Assembly (NCBI GenBank): GCA_016795485.1
Contig: JAEUHM010000010.1
Coordinates: 78,652 to 142,651 of the forward strand
Direction: 5' to 3'
DNA from: Verrucomicrobiaceae bacterium
GTDB lineage: Bacteria; Verrucomicrobiota; Verrucomicrobiia; Verrucomicrobiales; Verrucomicrobiaceae
DNA: 64,000 nt
Each line of letters opens with the position of its first letter. Positions within the stretch are counted from its first letter, which is position 1. The notes under the pieces are model-generated. The model was not told the DNA's origin, did not search any database, and worked only from the letters and a program-made list of their open reading frames with translations. A program made the position numbers and the translations under genes. Shown here piece after piece: positions 10,059-17,868 of the stretch.

Positions 10059-10881
10059 GGCTGTCGCGGTGAATCATTGCCTCGATCTGCAAGGGATCGA
10101 GCCTCGGCAGTGCGGTTCCTTCAAGCATGCCATTGAGTTTCCTGATCCCATCCACCGAGGCGTTCACTGTAGTGAAAGGGAAGTCTGTTCCAAATAACAA
10201 CTTGTTCCAAACTCCGTACTCTTGCGCCAGCATGAGGCTATTGTAGAGCTGCCAGGGCCGATAGTGCAGTGCGCTAACATCCGCAAAGACATTCTGATGC
10301 TTCCGGATGGTGACAATACACTCTCCCTCATAGGGGTGACCCATATGGGCCAGAATAATCTTCACGCTGGGATGTCGGAGAGCCACTGGCTCAATCAAAC
10401 GAGGCAACGTGAATGCGAGGGGTGCCTGGGAGATAAAGGTGGTCCCTGTGTGTAGTAGAACCGGTAGTCCATGAGTCTCTGCATAGCACCAAAGTGGTGC
10501 CAACCTCTCATCTTCCGGACTAAATCCGGCATACATCGGCATGAGCTTGATTCCCCGTAGCCCCAGCACTTCCCGACCGTCTCGCATCTCGCGCTCCCAC
10601 CCATCTTGCGTTGGGTCAACCGACAGAAAGCCGATCAATCGCTCGGGATCTGCTTGGACGAGTTTCGCTACCGTCTTGTCATCTACCCAAAGTCCAGAGA
10701 GACGCGCCTTTCCACCAAAGACGATGGTCCGTGTATCATGCGGAGACGAGTTCCGATAAGCGTCATAGCTCGTAGACAAATCAACCTTCAGGTCAGGTCG
10801 CGCACGACCTGCCTGACGAATGAAATCCGAGCTAAAATCCTGTGGAAAGTTCCAGGTGTGAGAATGGACATCTACAATCAC
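10030..10881 (-). CDS. Amidohydrolase-2 family metal-dependent hydrolase
   Basis: A 283-aa TIM-barrel protein of the amidohydrolase-2 (PF04909, ACMSD-like) family. It begins MIVDVHSHTWNF, whose HxH is the N-terminal metal site. Further blocks are LHTGTTFI (strand-5-like His), ILAHMGHP (strand-6-like His), and LLFGTDFPF with the catalytic Asp near the C-terminus. There is no signal peptide. Family members hydrolyse or decarboxylate cyclic and aromatic acids; the substrate is not predictable. It is convergent with the secreted propeller gene, overlapping its 3' end. Confidence 0.85.
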   Translation of the reverse strand: MIVDVHSHTWNFPQDFSSDFIRQAGRARPDLKVDLSTSYDAYRNSSPHDTRTIVFGGKARLSGLWVDDKTVAKLVQADPERLIGFLSVDPTQDGWEREMRDGREVLGLRGIKLMPMYAGFSPEDERLAPLWCYAETHGLPVLLHTGTTFISQAPLAFTLPRLIEPVALRHPSVKIILAHMGHPYEGECIVTIRKHQNVFADVSALHYRPWQLYNSLMLAQEYGVWNKLLFGTDFPFTTVNASVDGIRKLNGMLEGTALPRLDPLQIEAMIHRDSLSLLGLNQT

Positions 10882-10907
10882 ACAGCGGATGCAACCACAG
10901 TTCTCTG

Positions 10908-12017
10908 TTAGCGCTTCTTCTCCTCAGAACCACCACCCGCGTTGCCCAGAACAGCATCTTCAGGAGGCAGGAAGCCCTTGAAGCGGCCTTTGTCGATGGC
11001 TTTCATGTATGCTTCGGTCGGACTAACCAAACCATCACGCAATTTGTTCCAGATGGCATCATCCATGAACTGCATGCCATCAGCTTTGCCACCGATGATC
11101 ACGTCATAAAGCTTCTGGGTGGCACCCTCACGAATGATGGAAGCGACAGCGGCTGTGGACACCATGATCTCGTTCACTGCCACACGACCGCGACCATCAG
11201 CTTTTTTCATGAGCAACTGAGCGACCACTCCCTTGAGTGATGCCGCGAGCATGGTGCGCACCTGAGATTGTTGATCCGATGGAAACACGTCCACAATACG
11301 GTCAACCGTCTTGCGCGCGTTGTTCGTATGCAGCGTGCCAAACACAAGCAGTCCGGTCTCAGCAGCGGTAAGTGCCAGAGAGATGGTCTCGAGGTCGCGC
11401 ATCTCACCCACCAATACAATATCCGCATCTTCACGGAGAGCCGCACGCAAACCATCGGCGAACGATGGTGTTTGAATAGGCACCTCACGCTGAGTGATGA
11501 TGGACTTTTTGTTGCGGTGGACGAACTCAATCGGCTCTTCTACCGTGATGATGTGCCGGCGGAAGTTGATATTGATGTAGTCGAGCAACGCCGCCAGCGT
11601 TGTTGATTTGCCGGAACCGGTGGGGCCGGTAACGAGGACCAAGCCAGAGCGCATGTGACCAAACTCTTTGACAACGCTTGGGATGCCCAATTGCTCCAAT
11701 GACGCGATCCGGGTGGGGATGATACGGAACACGGCACCGTAGCCGAACTGCTGCTTCAAGTAGTTGCAGCGGAAGCGGTTATTGGCGTCCATCTCGTATG
11801 CAAAGTCGAGGTCGCCGCCCTTTTGATACTTCTCCCAAGCAGACGGAGCACAGATCTCACGCATGAGCGCCTCCATCGCATTATGGTCGAGCACGTCCTC
11901 GGTGATCGGTTTGATCGATCCATGGATGCGCACTTTTGCTGGTTGCCCCTGGCTAAGGTGGAGGTCAGAGCCGCCGAGTTCGATGAGTTTCTGGAAGTAT
12001 GCGTCGATGACAGGCAT
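10908..12017 (-). CDS. pilT: Type IV pilus retraction ATPase PilT
   Basis: A 369-aa hexameric secretion ATPase. It has the N-terminal PAS-like domain typical of PilT (GGSDLHLSQGQPAKVRI), Walker A GPTGSGKSTT, an Asp box (ITVEEPIEFVH), the Walker B region EDADIVLVGEMRDLETI, a His box (GTLHTNNARKTVDRIVDVFP), and the PilT-specific region around AIWNKLRDGLVSPTEAY. PilT depolymerises pili for twitching motility at the inner face of the membrane. The C-terminus is extended past the usual end by a Gly/Glu/Lys tail. It follows a second PilT-type ATPase on the same strand with a 49-bp gap. Confidence 0.95.
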   Translation of the reverse strand: MPVIDAYFQKLIELGGSDLHLSQGQPAKVRIHGSIKPITEDVLDHNAMEALMREICAPSAWEKYQKGGDLDFAYEMDANNRFRCNYLKQQFGYGAVFRIIPTRIASLEQLGIPSVVKEFGHMRSGLVLVTGPTGSGKSTTLAALLDYININFRRHIITVEEPIEFVHRNKKSIITQREVPIQTPSFADGLRAALREDADIVLVGEMRDLETISLALTAAETGLLVFGTLHTNNARKTVDRIVDVFPSDQQSQVRTMLAASLKGVVAQLLMKKADGRGRVAVNEIMVSTAAVASIIREGATQKLYDVIIGGKADGMQFMDDAIWNKLRDGLVSPTEAYMKAIDKGRFKGFLPPEDAVLGNAGGGSEEKKR

Positions 12018-12066
12018 GGCGAGTCAGGAAGTTGAAGGTGTTACGAAATGGAGTTGGTGAAAGAGG

Positions 12067-13209
12067 TCAGGACTCAAAGAACTTACGCATCAGAACTTTA
12101 TCCTCAGCGCGTGACTCTGCCTCTTCTCGGGTGATGTAGCCTTGGGAGTAAAGTGAGCGGAGAGAATCATCCATGATGATCATTCCCACGTTTTTGCCCG
12201 TCTGCATCACACCCGGAAGCATGAAGGTCTTTCCATCACGAATGTTGGCCGCCACAGCGGGAGTGTTCACGAGGAGTTCCAAAGCCATCACACGACCTTG
12301 TCCATCAGCGCGAGGCACAAGTTGCTGAGAAATAATCCCCCGCAGTGATTCCGACACCATGACGCGGATTTGCTCGCGCTGGTCGGAGGGGAAGACATCT
12401 AGCACGCGGTCCAGGGTGCGAGGAGCATTGCCCGTGTGCAATGTGCCTAGCACCAAGTGGCCCGTCTCGGCGGCGGTGATGGCGAGGGAGATGGTTTCAA
12501 GGTCGCGCATTTCACCCACCATGATGACGTCCGGGTCTTCACGTAGCGCTCCACGCAATGCTGCGGCAAAGGAGGCTGTGTGAGTGTGGACTTCACGTTG
12601 GTTGACGTGACAGCCCTTGGGCTCAAACACATACTCAATAGGATCTTCTAGCGTAATGATGTGGTCTTGGCGTTCTTCGTTAATGGCGTCGACCAAAGCG
12701 GCCAAGGTCGTCGACTTTCCGCAGCCTACAGGGCCAGTGACGAGGATGATACCGTTGTGATAGCGACAAAGCGTGCGCGCTGTGTCTGGCAGGCCCAACT
12801 CCGCCACTGAGCGAATGTGGGTATTGATGATACGAAACGCCATGTCGATGCCAAGTCTCTGCTTGACGATTGACGCACGGAAACGACCAAACTCAGTCGA
12901 ATAAGCGAAGTCGACATCACCACGCGCCTCAAGTTGTTGACGCTGGACGTCGTTGAGGAACCCGTGAGCGAGGCGGAGTGTGTCTTCAGCGCTGAGAGGC
13001 TTGGCTGTGTGCGTATCCGTGTCCCAGATGGGTTGGAGATTGCCATAACGTCGCCAAATGGGCGGTGACGCGGTCGCCAAATGCAAGTCAGACGCATCAT
13101 ACTGCATGCAGAACTTCAAATACTCATCCACCGAGCCCAAAACAGGCACGATTTCAGGGTCATCTACTACGGCTACTGCCTGGGCTACTGGTTCGGCTTC
13201 TAGGGACAT
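12067..13209 (-). CDS. PilT-family ATPase, second copy (PilT/PilU-like)
   Basis: A 380-aa PilT paralog with an acidic N-terminal extension before DYLKFCMQYDASDLHLATAS-like PilT N-domain sequence. Walker A is GPVGCGKSTT, the Asp box ITLEDPIEYVFE, Walker B EDPDVIMVGEMRDLETI, and the His box GTLHTGNAPRTLDRVLDVFP. It could be PilU, an accessory retraction ATPase, or a PilT with another pilus partner. The AIRNLIRE-type retraction motif of PilT is not clearly recognisable. It lies directly upstream of pilT in the same orientation, so the two are probably co-expressed. No pilB, pilC or pilin genes are in the window. Confidence 0.9.
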   Translation of the reverse strand: MSLEAEPVAQAVAVVDDPEIVPVLGSVDEYLKFCMQYDASDLHLATASPPIWRRYGNLQPIWDTDTHTAKPLSAEDTLRLAHGFLNDVQRQQLEARGDVDFAYSTEFGRFRASIVKQRLGIDMAFRIINTHIRSVAELGLPDTARTLCRYHNGIILVTGPVGCGKSTTLAALVDAINEERQDHIITLEDPIEYVFEPKGCHVNQREVHTHTASFAAALRGALREDPDVIMVGEMRDLETISLAITAAETGHLVLGTLHTGNAPRTLDRVLDVFPSDQREQIRVMVSESLRGIISQQLVPRADGQGRVMALELLVNTPAVAANIRDGKTFMLPGVMQTGKNVGMIIMDDSLRSLYSQGYITREEAESRAEDKVLMRKFFES

Positions 13210-13227
13210 GGAAGAATGAGGAAAAGG

Positions 13228-13635
13228 CTACTTCGCGGGTGGCTCCCGCTGCAATATTGAAATCAGGCTGTCTTTTACCGATGTGGGTATTTTCTCTTGG
13301 ACTCGATCTTGGATGTAGTTGACGACCGCCCGTTGAGCGAGGGCAAAAGCCACTCCGCGCACAAGACCTGTCAGACCGCGGGTTTTAGCGGATTTGGCGG
13401 AAATGTCACTCCTATTATTCCGGGAAGGTAACAGAAGCTTGATAACGACCAGTCCTGCCACCACTCCGCCAGCAATCCATAGCGCTTTGTGGCTGGAAAA
13501 ACTCCGGGAGGCAATCGCCATGGGGCGATATTCGTCCCGGACCTGGGTTGCCTGCTCCTCTATGGTGCTCCGGGAAGCCTCCAACTGCTGGAGGATGCGC
13601 TGTTTCAGGGCTTCTGGCGATTCTTGATGATCCAT
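13228..13635 (-). CDS. Small membrane protein, YqjK/DUF3618-like
   Basis: A 135-aa protein from ATG 13635. The longer upstream frame only runs antisense-like sequence over the preceding gene. The N-terminal half is a charged helix (SPEALKQRILQQLEASRSTI) resembling DUF3618/YqjK-type tails. One transmembrane segment follows (ALWIAGGVVAGLVVIKLLL), then a basic stretch and an amphipathic C-terminus. It overlaps the 3' end of the holin-like gene by 31 bp, a sign of translational coupling. Its position as the last gene after DUF883-like and holin-3-6-like genes matches the yqjD-yqjE-yqjK order in enterobacteria. Confidence 0.65.
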   Translation of the reverse strand: MDHQESPEALKQRILQQLEASRSTIEEQATQVRDEYRPMAIASRSFSSHKALWIAGGVVAGLVVIKLLLPSRNNRSDISAKSAKTRGLTGLVRGVAFALAQRAVVNYIQDRVQEKIPTSVKDSLISILQREPPAK

Positions 13636-14024
13636 GCGCGGTCCTCTCGAAACTGATTGATGCTTTCTTGAAATGGCCGAAGTGCTGCACTGCGCCTTCG
13701 GGATGCCAAAAGATAAATAAGCCCTACGATGAAGTGAAATCCAGCCACTCCCATGGCTAGGTACTCCCACCGGATGCCCAGGCGAGAACTGAGCAGTGAA
13801 ATACCCGCTGGCACGATCAGCAGCCAGCCAAGAATAACCGCAGCAGCCCCAATAATGCCAGCACGGGCGGCTCCAGCCACTTGCTGGACTGCTTCTTGGG
13901 CCTCAATCTGCAAGAGTTGCCCTCTGGCCTCAGCATAGGTCACGGCCGCGCCCATAAGCGATCGCGCGCGGCTGAGCGTTGGCTCAGACGAGGGATCAGG
14001 CGATGAAGGAGCGCTTTCGGACAT
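13605..14024 (-). CDS. Phage-holin-3-6 (YqjE-like) inner membrane protein
   Basis: A 139-aa protein from ATG 14024. After a Ser/Pro-rich start it has an amphipathic helix (ARGQLLQIEAQEAVQQVAGA) followed by two transmembrane segments (IIGAAAVILGWLLIVPAGI and AMGVAGFHFIVGLIYLLAS), the layout of PF07332 (YqjE, formerly DUF1469). Despite the family name these are chromosomal envelope proteins and not phage lysis genes. The C-terminal helix is charged. It lies between the DUF883-like and YqjK-like genes in one minus-strand operon. Confidence 0.7.
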   Translation of the reverse strand: MSESAPSSPDPSSEPTLSRARSLMGAAVTYAEARGQLLQIEAQEAVQQVAGAARAGIIGAAAVILGWLLIVPAGISLLSSRLGIRWEYLAMGVAGFHFIVGLIYLLASRRRSAALRPFQESINQFREDRAWIIKNRQKP

Positions 14025-14100
14025 GCTGGAGTTGGGGCATGGACCGGCGCGAGCACGTGTGGGAGATCGGCAGTCCGTTGGGATGCAGCGGATGCGAGTC

Positions 14101-14472
14101 TTAGCGACGAAGGATGAGGCCAACAAAAAGTCCCACTCCAAACGCAGTGAGCACAGCTTGCATAGGTTTTTCGCGCGTGAACCGCTCTGCCTCAGAAAGG
14201 ACGTCTTGATAGCGCTCACGAGCCTCGCTCCATGCTTCGTTGGCGACATCCTTGATCTCGCCAGCCTTTTGCGTGGCGCTTTCCTTCACGTTGCCTGCCA
14301 CATCACGCAACTGCTGGGCTTTTGCCTCTGCAGCAGCTTTGATTTCGCTGGCTTTCTGCGTTGCTGCCTGACGCAACTCTTCCGCAGCTTTCATGGCACT
14401 GGCTTTGGCAGCCTGAAATGGATCTTGTGAGGGCAATCCGCCGAAAGTGGTCTCAGGTGAGGGCTCGTTCAT
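14101..14472 (-). CDS. DUF883/YqjD-ElaB-like C-tail-anchored membrane protein
   Basis: A 123-aa protein: a long Ala/Glu/Lys-rich helix with heptad-like repeats (ASAMKAAEELRQAATQKASE, then AKAQQLRDVAGNVKESATQK) and a C-terminal anchor reading REKPMQAVLTAFGVGLFVGL followed by basic residues. That ending is diagnostic of DUF883 (YqjD/ElaB/YgaM). In E. coli YqjD binds 70S/100S ribosomes at the membrane in stationary phase; the same role here is inference only. It is the first gene of the three-gene cluster 14472-13228, which mirrors yqjD-yqjE-yqjK. Confidence 0.75.
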   Translation of the reverse strand: MNEPSPETTFGGLPSQDPFQAAKASAMKAAEELRQAATQKASEIKAAAEAKAQQLRDVAGNVKESATQKAGEIKDVANEAWSEARERYQDVLSEAERFTREKPMQAVLTAFGVGLFVGLILRR

Positions 14473-14541
14473 GGTGGCTGAATAAAACCCAGCACGTTCC
14501 CGGAGGCGAGGAAAAAAGTGGAGCCGTTTTTGAACTGCACC

Positions 14542-15537
14542 TCACTTAACCATGGCTTCAATGAGTATTGGAACATCTGCCGCTGTTACCTCAGCCGATG
14601 TGGTGCACTCTTCGGGGCTGAAACTTGACGCCTGAGCCACCCGACCGGCTTTCCAGACCAGCGAGCGTGGATTATAAGGCCCGACTTTCCGAGGATCACT
14701 CCACGTGTGGATTCCCAAGGTCCGGTCGTTGATTGCTGCAGCGATGTGCATGGGGCCGCTGTCGACACTGATGTTCCAGCGGGCTCGCCGCATCAGCCAG
14801 ATCAATTGTGTGAGGCTAGTTCTATTGGTCAAATCCGTCACGTGTGCGCCGAGAGGCCCTACAGCACTCTCTGTGCGACCGACTAGGACAACTGGATTTG
14901 GGCTGAGCTGTTCCAGCAAGTGGTGCAGCACTTCATTGCTTAACGATTTGCCCTTCCCCCGAGACCAAGGGTGCACCAAGATGAAATCGGCGGTCAAATT
15001 GACATCCGGTGCGTGCCCGGCAGGTAGTGGCCAGTGGAGAGCCTCTCGGCTTGGTGGATTGATTCCCAGGGCAGCTGCCATCTGAAGGTATCGATCCACG
15101 GCGTGAGCCGTCTTATCGACAGGCACAACCTCATCGTACATAAACCTGGCACCTTCCCGAGCGTCAGACAGACCCAAGACTTTTGCCCCACGTCGCGCTC
15201 GCGATATGAACGCGCTACGGGCCAGACCTTGAAAATCCAGGACCAGTTCTGGTTCTGCATGGGGTGGCAGTCGCACGTTAGGTGCCCACTTCAAGTATTT
15301 GAGCGGCGCAAGCAGGCCGCCAAGTTTCTTGCGAGGGAACTCCAGCAACTCATCCACACAATCCACCCCTTTGAGTAAAGGGAGCCACTCTGGATTTGCG
15401 ATCCATCGAACCTTCAGAGATAGATTTGCCTGCTTGATCAGATGGACCACAGGCAGCGTGTGCACGATGTCGCCCAGGGAGCTGGGTTTGACGACAAATA
15501 CCGAGCGGTACTGAGTCAGATCAGTGGACACGGCCAT
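14542..15537 (-). CDS. Glycosyltransferase family 9 (heptosyltransferase-like)
   Basis: A 331-aa GT-B protein of the ADP-heptose:LPS heptosyltransferase family. It opens VFVVKPSSLGDIVHTLPVVH, the typical GT9 first strand and loop. The second domain shows HPWSRGKGKSL, VVLVGRTES, and the nucleotide-sugar-binding SVDSGPMHIAAAINDRTLGI. It resembles WaaC more than WaaF. It should act on the cytoplasmic face of the inner membrane during lipopolysaccharide core synthesis. It lies 15 bp after the phosphoesterase on the same strand. A second GT9 is at 19226. Confidence 0.88.
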   Translation of the reverse strand: MAVSTDLTQYRSVFVVKPSSLGDIVHTLPVVHLIKQANLSLKVRWIANPEWLPLLKGVDCVDELLEFPRKKLGGLLAPLKYLKWAPNVRLPPHAEPELVLDFQGLARSAFISRARRGAKVLGLSDAREGARFMYDEVVPVDKTAHAVDRYLQMAAALGINPPSREALHWPLPAGHAPDVNLTADFILVHPWSRGKGKSLSNEVLHHLLEQLSPNPVVLVGRTESAVGPLGAHVTDLTNRTSLTQLIWLMRRARWNISVDSGPMHIAAAINDRTLGIHTWSDPRKVGPYNPRSLVWKAGRVAQASSFSPEECTTSAEVTAADVPILIEAMVK

Positions 15538-15552
15538 CGGGGATAGGTCCGG

Positions 15553-16275
15553 TCAACGTCCCAAGGCCAAGCGTTCCGCTAGCAGCGGCGGCAAACCTGC
15601 ATCCAGGATCTTTTTTTGCGCTGTGTCGAGATCGTAGTCCACTCGGCGGATTTTGACCGTCTGAGCGGCGACGTCGTAAACGCCATAAGCGGCACGCCAG
15701 TCACCATCTCGCGGCTGGCCCACGGAACCGACATTGATGAAGTATTTCACTCCACGCTGAATATCGACTTCAAGCCCACGCGCACCACGCACCGTGTCAT
15801 CACGCTCAAAAATCCGGGGAGTGTGAGTGTGTCCGTAAAAGCAGAGTTGGGTGAACTGGTAGCTAAATGACGCCATGGCATCGAACCGGTTCGTCACGTA
15901 GGTCCAGCCACCGGGAGAATCTAAAGTCGCGTGGACAATGGTGAAGTCGCGCACCTGTCGCACCAGTTTCAGCTCAGACAACCAGGCGCGTTGCTCTGCG
16001 GTCAACTGGTCTCTGGTCCAAAGCAATGCTTTTTGGGCCAACGGATTCAGGTCTTCAAGGCGCGACTCGTTGGCAGCGCCTTCATCGTGATTTCCCTTTA
16101 CCGTGGGGCAGCTAAGCTCCTGGACCATCGTCAGGCAAGCTACGGGATCTGCGCCATAGCCCACGATATCTCCCAGACAAATGTGGTGCGTGCATCCTTG
16201 TTCGTGGGCATCAGCTAGCACCGCTTGAAGGGCTTCAAGGTTGCCGTGGATATCGCCGAAGACTGCGAACTTCAT
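15553..16275 (-). CDS. Calcineurin-like metallophosphoesterase (YfcE/MJ0936 type)
   Basis: A 240-aa protein from ATG 16275. All metallophosphoesterase motifs are visible: GDIHGN, GDIVGYGADP, GNHDEG, a His in TIVHATLDS, and GHTHTP near residue 160. The GDIVGYG form belongs to the bacterial YfcE/diadenosine-tetraphosphatase-like subgroup, which hydrolyses phosphodiesters or phosphomonoesters with two metal ions. The longer upstream frame adds a proline-rich leader with no start signal, so I rejected it. It likely forms a two-gene operon with the GT9 gene. Confidence 0.88.
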   Translation of the reverse strand: MKFAVFGDIHGNLEALQAVLADAHEQGCTHHICLGDIVGYGADPVACLTMVQELSCPTVKGNHDEGAANESRLEDLNPLAQKALLWTRDQLTAEQRAWLSELKLVRQVRDFTIVHATLDSPGGWTYVTNRFDAMASFSYQFTQLCFYGHTHTPRIFERDDTVRGARGLEVDIQRGVKYFINVGSVGQPRDGDWRAAYGVYDVAAQTVKIRRVDYDLDTAQKKILDAGLPPLLAERLALGR

Positions 16276-16401
16276 TAAAACAAATGCTGGCGGGAAAAGT
16301 GGAGCCCGTACATTTCCAGCAACCACAAGTCAAATCAAGCGATTACACGGTCTGTCGGACAGTCATGCACCTCATTAACGAAGCAACGACTGTTTCCTTA
16401 C

Positions 16402-16477
16402 TGGAGCCGGCAATCGGACTCGAACCGATGACCTGCTGATTACAAATCAGCTGCTCTACCAACTGAGCTATGCCGGC
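16402..16477 (-). tRNA. tRNA-Thr (anticodon TGT)
   Basis: The minus strand folds as a complete 76-nt cloverleaf. The acceptor pairs GCCGGCA with TGCCGGC, the D arm is GCTC-AGTTGGTA-GAGC, the anticodon stem GCTGA/TCAGC encloses loop TTTGTAA with anticodon TGT, and the T arm contains TTCGAGT between ATCGG and CCGAT. The discriminator is T and the CCA end is encoded. It stands alone between the phosphoesterase and the AraC gene. I saw no duplicated tRNA end nearby, so nothing suggests use as an integration site. Confidence 0.97.
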
Positions 16478-16564
16478 CTTTGCTTTCGCGAGCGTGGACA
16501 ATAGGTTCTTTGTCGTGATGGGCAACCTTGAAGTTGTGCCGACTTGTGACCCTGGGTAACGGTA

Positions 16565-17443
16565 ATGTCTATGCTGGAGGAAAAACACGTCACGGGCGAG
16601 GATACAGTGTCCGCAGTCGTCCGTGCCCATGCCCGTGATCGGAGACCTTGGCTCCAAAACGCCCCGGTTTGCCCAGCGTTGGCCAGCCATCAAATCGCTC
16701 ACTGCGGCACGATGGTAGCCCGGGCGCCCTATGAGATGACCCGCCTCCGGCAGAGTGGTGTCTATTTCCTTGCGTGCGTGGAGGGTGAGGGCCGCGTTCT
16801 CGTGGATGGTCGCTGGCAGCGCTGTAGTGCAGGGATGGCGGTAGCGCTCCCGGCTTTCATGGCCAACGCCTTCCGAGCTGTCAAAGGCAGGGACTGGCGC
16901 TGTGTTTGGGTGCGCTACGAGCAGCCAAAGGGTCAAGTGCCCCTCCTTTCATCCAGTTCCCCCGTGATGGCGGCCTACGACGGCTGGCCCTTATTCCATG
17001 CTGTGACAGGGCTCCTCTCTGAATTACAGGGCCAAGCTACCCCTTCCGCCCTATTTCACTGGGTGGAGTTGGTTCACGGTGCTGTGCTACGTTTTGTCAC
17101 TCCCTGGAGGCAGGATGATCGCCTTTGGAGACTGTGGGAGGAAGTGGCAGCCCAGGTGGGGGCGGATTGGACGCTTCCCAAACTCGCCGATACCGTGCAC
17201 GTCAGCCCAGAGCATTTGCGGCGATTGTGTCGGGCCGCTTTGGGCCGTAGTCCCATGCAGCATGTGATCTGGCTGAGAATGAGAAAAGCCGCGGAGCTCC
17301 TAGCCACCACGGACGCCAAAATGGAAGCCATTTCGCGGGAAGTGGGCTACCAGAACTCATTCGTTTTCTCCAACACCTTCAAAAAGTGGATCGGATGGCG
17401 GCCATCTGAGCACAGGGCACATGCCGCCCGCAAGCGGAGCTGA
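16565..17443 (+). CDS. AraC/XylS family transcriptional regulator
   Basis: A 292-aa regulator with an N-terminal cupin-like sensor domain (~30-170; GVYFLACVEGEGRVLVDG resembles the AraC arm and cupin strands) and a C-terminal pair of helix-turn-helices. The first HTH region is WTLPKLADTVHVSPEHLRRL. The second carries the AraC signature (AISREVGYQNSFVFSNTFKK, then WIGWRPSEHR). Ligand unknown; family members usually bind sugars. No adjacent sugar-catabolic operon is obvious, as downstream genes are a small membrane protein and envelope glycosyltransferases. Confidence 0.9.
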   Translation: MSMLEEKHVTGEDTVSAVVRAHARDRRPWLQNAPVCPALASHQIAHCGTMVARAPYEMTRLRQSGVYFLACVEGEGRVLVDGRWQRCSAGMAVALPAFMANAFRAVKGRDWRCVWVRYEQPKGQVPLLSSSSPVMAAYDGWPLFHAVTGLLSELQGQATPSALFHWVELVHGAVLRFVTPWRQDDRLWRLWEEVAAQVGADWTLPKLADTVHVSPEHLRRLCRAALGRSPMQHVIWLRMRKAAELLATTDAKMEAISREVGYQNSFVFSNTFKKWIGWRPSEHRAHAARKRS

Positions 17444-17513
17444 TACGGCCTGAAATGAGTTGATTGACCTCGCGGCAGGCCGAAACTACTCACCCCCTTC
17501 GTTTCCCACATTC

Positions 17514-17852
17514 ATGAACCCAGTTGTCACCGCCAGTGCCGGGCTTATCTCTCTTTTACTAGGAGCTTGGCTGGCGCTCGTCGCACTGAAGCCAAGGCGT
17601 TGGAGAATGCGGTGGATGGATCTTTTTGGCACGCTGGACGCAGACACCGCTAGGCCTGAGAAGCGCCGCCAAGAGAATCAGCTGAGGAGAATGGCGGGGA
17701 GTTTACTTCTGGTGATGCTGCTCATGTCAGCTAGTTGCGGTTTTTGGACATGGAGCAGTCTGCACGACGCAAAACGTCAAAAATCAAAGCAGGAACTAGA
17801 GACTGAACTGCTGGAGAGAGAAATCCGCGCCCGCACGGGTAGCGCCAAGTAA
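17514..17852 (+). CDS. Small membrane protein of unknown function
   Basis: A 112-aa protein from ATG 17514; the earlier in-frame start at 17460 only adds non-conserved-looking residues. It has two predicted transmembrane helices (ASAGLISLLLGAWLALVAL and MAGSLLLVMLLMSASCGFWT) separated by a basic, Arg-rich loop, and ends with a charged coiled-coil-like tail (KRQKSKQELETELLEREIRA). I do not recognise a family. It lies between the AraC regulator and the GT4 gene on the same strand, 16 bp before the latter. Confidence 0.55.
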   Translation: MNPVVTASAGLISLLLGAWLALVALKPRRWRMRWMDLFGTLDADTARPEKRRQENQLRRMAGSLLLVMLLMSASCGFWTWSSLHDAKRQKSKQELETELLEREIRARTGSAK

Positions 17853-17868
17853 TCACAGCGAAGACACG

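Noticed and set aside
13605..14024. Prophage lysis gene (holin name)
   Set aside because: The family name is historical; neighbours are chromosomal envelope genes and no phage genes occur.
16402..16477. tRNA-Thr as an attachment site for a mobile element
   Set aside because: No duplicated tRNA 3' end, integrase gene or composition change is seen on either side.
16343..16936. A 197-codon minus-strand frame across the tRNA
   Set aside because: It runs through tRNA-Thr and antisense to the AraC gene start, so it is not coding.
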